In this document: positions 1 through 6,370 of the stretch, piece by piece
How positions within the stretch are numbered: the stretch's first letter is position 1
How the letters are laid out: each line of letters opens with the position of its first letter
Assembly (NCBI GenBank): GCA_944389685.1
Contig: CALXNF010000021.1
Location: 1-6,370 of the forward strand
Source of the DNA: an uncultured Alphaproteobacteria bacterium
GTDB lineage: Bacteria; Pseudomonadota; Alphaproteobacteria; Rs-D84
Reading direction: 5' to 3'
DNA: 6,370 nucleotides
The notes under the pieces: generated by a model
What the model saw: only the letters and a program-made list of their open reading frames with translations
What the model was told of the DNA's origin: nothing
The model's database searches: none
Translations under genes and position numbers: made by a program

Positions 1-333
1 ATTTAAAATATCAGAAATTTGATTTGATATAATTGGTGCCCAACGACCACGCAACATAGATCTAAGAACCAAGCAAACATCCCAAACAATAAATAAACCG
101 GTTATTAATAAAATCGTAGGCAACGAAAAATTAAGAAAGCTTTCCCCAACAGGTGGCGTTTGTTCAAATAAAGCTATAAACCAACGCTGAAAATTTGGGA
201 ACAGAACACCATCAGACAGAACCAAAAAAAAGAATATTGCGTATGCTATCATCAGCATCCAATGCCCCCGCATCGCATACTTAAAATAAAAGCCCCACAA
301 AGATTTCGGTAATTTATTTACTATATTTGACAT
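1..333 (-). CDS. ABC exporter-like membrane protein, N-terminal part (truncated by window edge)
   Basis: An open frame of 111 codons starts at ATG 331-333 on the minus strand and runs off the left edge without a stop. The translation opens MSNIVNKLPKSLWGFYFKYA and has a hydrophobic segment at about residues 25-45 and a second at about 70-92, joined by a loop with a PNFQRW element. The second helix leads into an arginine-rich stretch (LRSMLRGRW). This order (short amphipathic start, TM1, loop, TM2, then a basic region) resembles the start of the transmembrane domain of ABC exporters with fused permease and ATPase. No nucleotide-binding domain is visible because it would lie outside the window, so the family is an inference; another polytopic membrane protein is possible. 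An in-frame GTG at 340-342 is an alternative start three codons upstream. It follows the PBP gene by 42 bp on the same strand with no terminator between, so the two may be cotranscribed. Confidence 0.6.
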   Translation of the reverse strand, partial: MSNIVNKLPKSLWGFYFKYAMRGHWMLMIAYAIFFFLVLSDGVLFPNFQRWFIALFEQTPPVGESFLNFSLPTILLITGLFIVWDVCLVLRSMLRGRWAPIISNQISDILN

Positions 334-342
334 AACTCGCAC

Positions 343-370
343 ATATTAAACTTAATACAATTTTTTTCAA
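343..370 (-). promoter_or_regulatory. Possible sigma70-type promoter of the ABC-like gene
   Basis: On the minus strand there is TTGAAA (365-370), a 16-bp spacer, then TAATAT (343-348). The -35 matches the consensus at 5 of 6 positions and the -10 at 4 of 6. The predicted start near 336 would leave a leader of only a few bases before ATG 333. No clear Shine-Dalgarno is present; the bases before ATG read GTGCGAGTT. The AT-rich background makes chance matches likely. Confidence 0.3.
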
Positions 371-375
371 TAATT

Positions 376-2142
376 TTATTTTACTATTTCATGAAAGATT
401 TCTGCGGGTATGGTACCACCTGTTATTTTAGACGACATAGATGTAAAATCATCTTTCCCCATCCATACGCCTATTACTAAATCTTTCCATGCCCCAACGA
501 ACCAAGCATCTCTATTTGCATTACTCGTACCGGTTTTCCCACCCAGAACGCCAACTGCTTCTGCCCGATGCCCAGTGCCGCCAAGTTTTATAACGTTTGC
601 CAATAAATCTGTCATATACTCTACTGTCTGCGGCATTAAAATTTGCAGCGGTTCTGACGGATTACGTTGATATATTATATTACCTTTCGGATCAGTAATT
701 TTAGTTATTGAATACGGTCTTACCGAATAACCATCATTCCAAATAACCGCGTAAATCGTGGTCAAGTCCAACAACGACATTTCTGACGCCCCTAAAACTG
801 TTGAATATTCTCTGCGCAATTGATTCCCCACGCCAAGCCTTCCCGCCATATTTAAAACTGCATCTATACCGAACCTTTCAGTAAGTTTTAATGGAACAGA
901 ATTTACAGATTTTGCAAAAGCCGTCGCCAACGTTATATCCCCATAATATCTATTGTTATAATTCTGCGGCGAATAATCACCAATCGTAAACGCCGAGTCA
1001 TTAACATAAGAATCAGGCGTCATACCATTCTCAAGCGCCACAAGATATACAACCGGTTTAAAAGAACTCCCCGGTTGTCTTAACGCCAAAGCCCTATTAA
1101 ATTGACTCTCTTGATAATTAGTTCCACCTACCATCGCACGCACAGCACCATCCGTCGTCATAGCCACCGAAGCCCCCTGATATTCACCCACTTTCTGCGG
1201 CAATATATCGGCAATACGTTCTTGTAAAGCCATGTCTAGCGTAGTATATACGTACATATCAGATTCAAAAGTCCCTATTGTTGATTCTACTTCATCTAAT
1301 ACGAAGTCTGTCCAATAACGATATATGTTAGTATTTGACGCCGGTGTTGCAGGTGCTAATTCTTTTGCCGCTATGCGGGCTTGGTTTAAAGTTATGTATC
1401 CTTGCCTAACCATTTCTTGTAATATTATTCTAGCTCTTGCGATATTTTTATCTGGGTTTGCCAAAGGGCTATACGTAGTTGGGGCTTTCAACATCGCAGC
1501 GATTTGCGCGGCTTGGGCAATTGATAATTTATTTGCACTGGTCTGAAACATTACACGTGCGGCCGCATCAATCCCGCGCAACCCACCAACTAAAGATACT
1601 CTATTCATATACAAATCTAAAACTTGATTTTTATCAAAACGATTTTCTAACCAATATGATAATATTAGTTCTTGAACTTTTCTTGAAATCTTTTTTTCTC
1701 GAGATAAAAAGATATTTTTTGCAGTTTGTTGTGTAATAGAAGAACCACCTGCTGCTATCCTGCCATGAATTAAATTAGACAGCATCGCCCGCGTTATACC
1801 GCGAACATCTATCGGCCCATGTTCAAAGAACCTCTTATCTTCAATTGCAACAATTGCCTGCCAAACATACGGCGGTAAAGTCTCAACAGAAACAGGTGTT
1901 CCCATTATACGATTTGAAGAACGAATTTCATTACCGTCTTTATCCAAAAAAATTATTGCTGCAGGCCTTGTCTCATGTAATATTGCATCCAACGACGGCA
2001 TCTGCAAAAAAACTATTACTACATATATTGCTATCGCTACTAAAAGTAGCATGAATAAATCAACGCACCACATAAATATACGCAACCCACGTGATGGGCC
2101 TTGTTTTTTCAAAGATTTATCGCCGGTCTTTTTAAAAAACAA
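376..2142 (-). CDS. Class A penicillin-binding protein (peptidoglycan glycosyltransferase/transpeptidase)
   Basis: This bifunctional murein synthase polymerises lipid II into glycan strands and crosslinks stem peptides on the periplasmic face of the inner membrane. It has 588 residues: a short basic cytoplasmic tail (1-19), one membrane anchor (about 20-47), a glycosyltransferase domain (GT51, about 60-240) and a transpeptidase domain (about 310-580). Glycosyltransferase motifs are EDKRFFEH with catalytic Glu101, GGSSITQQ (132-139) and RKVQE with Glu158. Transpeptidase motifs are SSFK with nucleophile Ser359, SVN (412-414) and KTGT (536-539), so both activities look intact. The protein is short for the class (PBP1A types are often 700-850 residues) and lacks a C-terminal extension. 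The fourth glycosyltransferase motif (VSLVGGLRG, 182-190) departs from the usual YxG-containing form. The start is TTG: an in-frame TAA lies directly upstream, an AAGGAG sits 7 nt before it, and the next Met (residue 24) would cut into the anchor. It is comparable to mrcA/pbp1 genes, but I cannot assign a specific paralogue. Confidence 0.95.
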   Translation of the reverse strand: MFFKKTGDKSLKKQGPSRGLRIFMWCVDLFMLLLVAIAIYVVIVFLQMPSLDAILHETRPAAIIFLDKDGNEIRSSNRIMGTPVSVETLPPYVWQAIVAIEDKRFFEHGPIDVRGITRAMLSNLIHGRIAAGGSSITQQTAKNIFLSREKKISRKVQELILSYWLENRFDKNQVLDLYMNRVSLVGGLRGIDAAARVMFQTSANKLSIAQAAQIAAMLKAPTTYSPLANPDKNIARARIILQEMVRQGYITLNQARIAAKELAPATPASNTNIYRYWTDFVLDEVESTIGTFESDMYVYTTLDMALQERIADILPQKVGEYQGASVAMTTDGAVRAMVGGTNYQESQFNRALALRQPGSSFKPVVYLVALENGMTPDSYVNDSAFTIGDYSPQNYNNRYYGDITLATAFAKSVNSVPLKLTERFGIDAVLNMAGRLGVGNQLRREYSTVLGASEMSLLDLTTIYAVIWNDGYSVRPYSITKITDPKGNIIYQRNPSEPLQILMPQTVEYMTDLLANVIKLGGTGHRAEAVGVLGGKTGTSNANRDAWFVGAWKDLVIGVWMGKDDFTSMSSKITGGTIPAEIFHEIVK

Positions 2143-2149
2143 TTAGAAA

Positions 2150-2155
2150 CTCCTT
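2150..2155 (-). promoter_or_regulatory. Ribosome binding site fixing the TTG start of the PBP gene
   Basis: AAGGAG on the minus strand is followed by 7 bases (TTTCTAA) and then TTG at 2142-2140. The spacing is ideal. The in-frame TAA immediately before TTG excludes any longer product. Confidence 0.75.
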
Positions 2156-2168
2156 ATCCTTATCTGGA

Positions 2169-2198
2169 ATTATATCATAAACCTCTTGCGTTCTTCCA
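2169..2198 (-). promoter_or_regulatory. Predicted promoter of the PBP gene
   Basis: A perfect TATAAT lies at 2169-2174 on the minus strand, with a weak -35 TGGAAG at 2193-2198 (3 of 6 consensus, 18-bp spacer). The predicted start near 2162 gives a leader of about 20 nt that contains the AAGGAG site. The -35 falls inside the spacer of the oppositely directed promoter at 2186-2215. Confidence 0.5.
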
Positions 2199-2215
2199 TA
2201 TTTTAAAACTATAAT
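2186..2215 (+). promoter_or_regulatory. Predicted promoter of the outer-membrane protein gene
   Basis: TTGCGT (2186-2191), an 18-bp spacer and a perfect TATAAT (2210-2215) stand upstream of the barrel gene. The predicted start near 2222 leaves a leader of about 20 nt with AAGGA at 2231-2235, 6 nt before ATG 2242. It interlocks with the minus-strand PBP promoter, so the two polymerase sites cannot easily be occupied together. Confidence 0.55.
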
Positions 2216-2241
2216 CGCAAATGTAGAAAAAAGGAAGAGAG

Positions 2242-2847
2242 ATGAGATTTTTACCAAGTTTTATTATTTTGTGTATATGTACGCTGCCCGCTTTTGCTGA
2301 TAACTACGAATATGCTAGCCAACAACGCGACAATTATCTAGGCGTTCGCTTACACAAAAATGATAATATTGCTTTTAAATTTGAAGCAGAAGATAATCTA
2401 AGCACGACTTTACGAGATGACAGATTTGGCGTCGGTTTATATGTTGGGAATCGGTTAACTAATCACGTAAAAATCGAATTTGAAACACTTTATAACAGCG
2501 GTAAAGAAAAAAAATATAACAATGATTTTAGTTTTAACATATGGTCTAATATGTTAAACGTATATATATACCAACAAGTTGAAGATGTTGTTGAACCATA
2601 CTTTGGCTTAGGGGTTGGTGTTTCTGGTTTATGGGGGGATATAAAAGGAATTACTAATTTATCCGATGCAAACGCAGATATGTCATGGGCTGCAATGGTG
2701 GGCGTAAATTTTGCTCTTAATACCCGCGTTGATTTAAACCTGGGTTTAAAATATCAAAACTATGGAAATATAAAAATGAATAACGCATCAACAAAAATTG
2801 ATGCAACAGAATTTTATGTTGGCGCAGCCTATAAATTTGGATTATAA
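2242..2847 (+). CDS. Small outer-membrane beta-barrel protein (OmpA/opacity-like, OMP_b-brl type)
   Basis: The 201-residue precursor begins with a signal peptide (MRFLPSFIILCICTLPAFA, predicted cleavage after Ala19 in AFA-DN). The mature part of about 182 residues shows eight stretches of alternating polar and nonpolar residues typical of membrane beta-strands: YLGVRL, GVGLYVGNRL, VKIEFETLY, MLNVYIYQQ, EPYFGLGVGVSGLW, AAMVGVNFAL, VDLNLGLKYQ and EFYVGAAYKF. Gly/aromatic patterns such as PYFGLGVGVSG and the final YKF resemble the beta-barrel family that includes opacity proteins and the OmpA membrane domain. The chain ends FGL, so the terminal aromatic is displaced by two residues. No OmpA-like peptidoglycan-binding domain follows, so it is a barrel only. 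The exact role (adhesin, structural protein or small channel) cannot be read from sequence. It has its own promoter, a good Shine-Dalgarno and its own terminator, so it is monocistronic. Confidence 0.85.
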   Translation: MRFLPSFIILCICTLPAFADNYEYASQQRDNYLGVRLHKNDNIAFKFEAEDNLSTTLRDDRFGVGLYVGNRLTNHVKIEFETLYNSGKEKKYNNDFSFNIWSNMLNVYIYQQVEDVVEPYFGLGVGVSGLWGDIKGITNLSDANADMSWAAMVGVNFALNTRVDLNLGLKYQNYGNIKMNNASTKIDATEFYVGAAYKFGL

Positions 2848-2851
2848 AGGG

Positions 2852-2871
2852 AACGCCCTAACGGGCGTTTT

Positions 2872-2873
<2 letters not shown>
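2852..2873 (+). terminator. Intrinsic terminator of the outer-membrane protein gene
   Basis: A perfect 7-bp stem AACGCCC (2852-2858) / GGGCGTT (2863-2869) with a TAAC loop is followed by a T-run (2868-2873), then A and five more T. It begins 5 bp after the barrel stop codon. The T-run touches the ligA stop codon (2872-2874, opposite strand). Read on the minus strand, the hairpin is followed by CCCTTTATAA, a poor U-tract, so it is only a weak stop for ligA transcripts. Confidence 0.9.
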
Positions 2874-4910
<2,037 letters not shown>

Positions 4911-4930
4911 TGGAAATATCTTCTTTTCTA

Positions 4931-5176
4931 TCAAAATCTTTCGCGCCCTTGAGGGAAGTACATAGCAAAATCTGCCCAACTAGTATTTGTAGCATTCATT
5001 ATTTTTGCTAAACTTCCAACAGACATCCAATGAGGTTTGCCATCCGCCCCGATACGTTTACTTTTATTCAAAGCAGTTATATCCATACCACTAATCTGGG
5101 CTAATCTAGAACAAGAAATGTTATGCGCTGCAGCTAAATTATCTATCGCACGCCAAAACATATGATTAGTCAGCAT
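4931..5176 (-). CDS. Small stand-alone HTH DNA-binding protein (S24-repressor N-terminal type)
   Basis: This 81-residue protein looks like a DNA-binding domain only. The segment FWRAIDNLAAAHNI (7-20) is a first helix; SCSRLAQISGMDITALNKSK (21-40) contains the helix-turn-helix, with LAQISG as helix 2 and DITALNKSK as recognition helix. GKPHWMSVGSLAKIMNAT (46-63) resembles the GRPRWPSTESLAKIL-type stretch I recall from alphaproteobacterial repressors that carry a C-terminal S24 (LexA-like) peptidase domain. Here the protein stops (TGA) just after the HTH region, with no remnant of a peptidase domain in the 55 bp before ligA. It may be a naturally short transcription factor or a shortened descendant; its targets are unknown. 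The start is supported by AAGGGAGG (5182-5189), 5 nt before ATG; the next Met (residue 6) lacks a site. A promoter with overlapping direct repeats suggests self-regulation. No terminator separates it from ligA. Confidence 0.8.
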   Translation of the reverse strand: MLTNHMFWRAIDNLAAAHNISCSRLAQISGMDITALNKSKRIGADGKPHWMSVGSLAKIMNATNTSWADFAMYFPQGRERF

Positions 5177-5209
5177 TTGTTCCTCCCTTGTATCCCCAAG
5201 TTTAATGAG

Positions 5210-5240
5210 ATTGCATTCTAATTATGATTGTATTCTTATT
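5210..5240. repeat. Tandem direct repeat over the HTH gene promoter (candidate operator)
   Basis: Two 14-bp copies read on the plus strand as ATTGCATTCTAATT (5210-5223) and ATTGTATTCTTATT (5227-5240). They match at 12 of 14 positions, are separated by ATG and have a 17-bp period. They cover the predicted transcription start (about 5214), the -10 (5221-5226) and most of the spacer of the HTH gene promoter, a placement typical of a repressor operator. Binding by the HTH protein itself is inference. Confidence 0.5.
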
Positions 5241-5249
5241 AAAAATCAA
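5221..5249 (-). promoter_or_regulatory. Predicted promoter of the HTH gene
   Basis: On the minus strand TTGATT (5244-5249, 4 of 6) is separated by 17 bp from CATAAT (5221-5226, 5 of 6). The predicted start is near 5214, giving a leader of about 38 nt with AAGGGAGG. The about 25 bp upstream of the -35 are almost entirely A and T and could act as an UP element. The tandem repeat at 5210-5240 overlies the -10 and the spacer. Confidence 0.6.
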
Positions 5250-5277
5250 TTCTTTTTTATAAGAAAATATTCGTAAT

Positions 5278-5307
5278 AAAAAAAACCGCCTATTTGACGG
5301 TTTTTTT
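5278..5307 (-). terminator. Intrinsic terminator of fabI
   Basis: On the minus strand an A-run leads into CCGTC, loop AAATA and GGCGG, followed by eight T (complement of 5278-5285). The stem closes fully only in the minus-strand RNA, where a G-U wobble forms; the plus-strand RNA would have a C-A mismatch. That points to fabI as the gene served. It lies 18 bp beyond the fabI stop codon. T-rich flanks on both sides leave some bidirectional activity possible. Confidence 0.85.
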
Positions 5308-5325
5308 ATTAACAAGCTTTATCAT

Positions 5326-6141
5326 TTATTTTTGTTCGTCCAAACCTTTTAACAAAATGTCTTTCATTTCATTCGGCATCATACCTGTTGTAGAATAACC
5401 ACAATCAACGTGATGAACTTCACCAGTTACGGCACTAGACAAATCACTAAACAAATACAAAGCTGCGCCAGAAACGTCTTCTAATGTCATATTACGACGC
5501 AAAGGCGTTGTTTCAGCATTCAAACGTAACATTGCTTTAAACCCACCAACACCAGAAGATGCCAATGTCATAATTGGCCCCGCACTGATCGCATTTACAC
5601 GGATTTTATCTTTACCAAGATCGGACGCCAAGTAACGAACGCTGCTGTCTAATGCAGATTTTGCAACGCCCATGACGTTATAGTTAGGGACAGACTTTTC
5701 ACCACCATAATAAGTCAATGCGACGATGCTGCCACCATCTGTCATTAACTTAGACGCACGGCGCGTCAGATCAACTAAAGAATATACAGAAATATCCATA
5801 GTATTCTTAAAGTTCTCACGAGTAGTATCTGCATATCGACCTGTCAATTCGTTTTTATCTGAGAAAGCAATAGCATGCAACATACCGTCCAGATGCCCCC
5901 ATTCTTTTTCGATTGCGCCGAACAAAGCGTCCATCTGTTCATCATTTTGAACGTTGCATTCTTGTACGAACTTTGCGTCAATAGATTCAGCCAATGGGCG
6001 AACACGTTTTTCCAGGTTTGGCATGGCATACGGCATAGCGATTTCTGCGCCTTCTTCGTGAGCGCGCTTAGCGATAGCCCAAGCCATGGACCAATCGTTA
6101 GCGACCCCAGTAATTAAAATCTTTTTTCCTTTTAATAACAT
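5326..6141 (-). CDS. fabI: Enoyl-[acyl-carrier-protein] reductase (NADH), FabI
   Basis: FabI catalyses the last step of each elongation cycle in type II fatty-acid synthesis, reducing trans-2-enoyl-ACP to acyl-ACP with NADH in the cytosol. The 271 residues form one short-chain dehydrogenase (Rossmann) domain, and the length is usual for the family. The nucleotide-binding motif is the FabI-specific TGVANDWSMAWAIA (11-24). The active site has Tyr144 in LTYYGGEK and the Tyr154-x6-Lys161 pair in YNVMGVAK, the spacing that marks FabI rather than ordinary short-chain dehydrogenases. SAGPIMTLAS (186-195) forms the substrate-binding loop region. HAIAFSDKNELTGRYADT (89-106) is a stretch I associate with alphaproteobacterial FabI. 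The start is supported by AGAGGA (6149-6154), 7 nt before ATG. It has its own promoter and terminator and shares a divergent intergenic region with tRNA-Asn, so it appears monocistronic. No other fatty-acid synthesis gene is in view. Confidence 0.97.
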   Translation of the reverse strand: MLLKGKKILITGVANDWSMAWAIAKRAHEEGAEIAMPYAMPNLEKRVRPLAESIDAKFVQECNVQNDEQMDALFGAIEKEWGHLDGMLHAIAFSDKNELTGRYADTTRENFKNTMDISVYSLVDLTRRASKLMTDGGSIVALTYYGGEKSVPNYNVMGVAKSALDSSVRYLASDLGKDKIRVNAISAGPIMTLASSGVGGFKAMLRLNAETTPLRRNMTLEDVSGAALYLFSDLSSAVTGEVHHVDCGYSTTGMMPNEMKDILLKGLDEQK

Positions 6142-6178
6142 TTTTCTTTCCTCTATGTATTAAGTATTGGACGACAAA

Positions 6179-6207
6179 AATATAGCACTAAGAGAAAGGA
6201 ATGGCAA
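6179..6207 (-). promoter_or_regulatory. Predicted promoter of fabI
   Basis: On the minus strand TTGCCA (6202-6207, 5 of 6) is separated by 17 bp from TATATT (6179-6184, 5 of 6). This is the strongest combined sigma70-type match in the window. The predicted start is near 6172, about 31 nt before the fabI ATG. Confidence 0.7.
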
Positions 6208-6222
6208 CGAATAAAAAAAGAC

Positions 6223-6251
6223 TTGAAATGGGATAAAAAGTATTATAAGAT
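6223..6251 (+). promoter_or_regulatory. Predicted promoter of tRNA-Asn
   Basis: TTGAAA (6223-6228, 5 of 6) is followed at 17 bp by TAAGAT (6246-6251, 4 of 6), or alternatively at 15 bp by TATAAG (6244-6249, 5 of 6). The downstream bases ACGCACG (6254-6260) make a GC-richer discriminator and start region than the surroundings. The -35 lies 15 bp from the -35 of the divergent fabI promoter, so the two are back to back. Confidence 0.5.
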
Positions 6252-6264
6252 ATACGCACGTTAT

Positions 6265-6340
6265 TCGGGCATAGTTCAGTCGGTAGAACAACGGACTGTT
6301 AATCCGTATGTCACTGGTTCGAGTCCAGTTGCCCGAGCCA
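6265..6340 (+). tRNA. tRNA-Asn (anticodon GUU)
   Basis: The 76-nt cloverleaf is complete. The acceptor stem is TCGGGCA (6265-6271) with TGCCCGA (6330-6336). The D arm is GTTC/GAAC around AGTCGGTA. The anticodon stem ACGGA/TCCGT encloses loop CTGTTAA with GTT at 6298-6300. The variable loop is ATGTC. The T arm is ACTGG/CCAGT around TTCGAGT. The discriminator base is G and the 3' CCA (6338-6340) is encoded. It reads AAC and AAU codons. The D, anticodon and T arms closely resemble the E. coli tRNA-Asn as I recall it. No terminator is visible in the 30 bases that follow, so it may belong to a longer transcript. Confidence 0.98.
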
Positions 6341-6370
6341 AGATAGACAACCCTTTGTTTCAAGCATTTG

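Noticed and set aside
410..670. Plus-strand frames opposite the PBP gene (also 1325-1546, 1479-1736 and 1845-2054).
   Set aside because: All sit within the PBP coding region, which has every catalytic motif; none has independent support.
5250..5265. A short AT-only inverted repeat (TTCTT/AAGAA) upstream of the HTH promoter.
   Set aside because: Five weak base pairs in a nearly pure A/T stretch are expected by chance; the region is better seen as a possible UP element.
5844..6029. Small frames inside fabI on both strands (5726-5950, 5844-6029 and 5875-6117).
   Set aside because: They are alternative-frame shadows of fabI without ribosome sites or domain features.
6153..6170. A repeated GTATT motif in the fabI leader as a fatty-acid regulator operator.
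   Set aside because: It is not a palindrome, and I know of no matching regulator site in this group; low-complexity AT sequence explains it.
6160..6363. A 67-codon minus-strand frame overlapping the tRNA, containing a GNWTRTSDIRINSPLFYRLNYA-like peptide region.
   Set aside because: It is the antisense translation of tRNA-Asn, a known source of spurious hypothetical proteins, and it also covers the fabI and tRNA promoters.
6320..6370. The tRNA-Asn 3' end as an integration (att) site.
   Set aside because: Only 30 bases follow the tRNA, with no integrase gene and no repeat of the tRNA 3' end in the window.

Overview
This 6.4 kb window looks like an ordinary chromosomal segment of an AT-rich Gram-negative bacterium, most likely a low-GC alphaproteobacterium. 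Support for Gram-negative comes from a small outer-membrane beta-barrel protein and a FabI-type enoyl reductase. The alphaproteobacterial placement is inferred from the small HTH protein, which resembles the N-terminal DNA-binding half of alphaproteobacterial S24-family repressors, and from the general look of FabI. The HTH gene ends in UGA while tryptophan is encoded by UGG, so the code is standard. No mobile element, CRISPR array, phage gene or toxin-antitoxin pair is visible.

Layout, left to right. (1) Bases 1-333 hold the N-terminal 111 residues of a membrane protein on the minus strand, probably an ABC exporter, cut by the window edge. (2) 376-2142, minus strand, is a compact bifunctional class A penicillin-binding protein (glycosyltransferase plus transpeptidase) that starts at TTG. 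(3) 2143-2241 is a divergent intergenic region with two overlapping promoters. (4) 2242-2847, plus strand, is a secreted eight-stranded beta-barrel protein ending in a strong intrinsic terminator. (5) 2872-4875, minus strand, is NAD+-dependent DNA ligase LigA, convergent with the barrel gene and probably read from a leaderless mRNA. (6) 4931-5176, minus strand, encodes an 81-residue HTH protein. Its promoter is overlaid by a tandem direct repeat that could be its operator. (7) 5278-5307 is the fabI terminator. (8) 5326-6141, minus strand, is fabI. (9) 6142-6264 is a second divergent promoter region. (10) 6265-6340, plus strand, is tRNA-Asn(GUU) with an encoded CCA end. The last 30 bases hold nothing recognisable.

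The genes are mostly independent housekeeping units for cell wall synthesis, outer membrane, DNA replication and repair, fatty-acid synthesis and translation. Two possible couplings exist: PBP with the downstream ABC gene (42-bp gap, no terminator) and the HTH gene with ligA (55-bp gap, no terminator). I do not see a clearly new system. The most interesting points are the stand-alone HTH protein with its promoter-embedded tandem repeat, the predicted leaderless ligA transcript, and the interlocked promoters between the PBP and the barrel gene.
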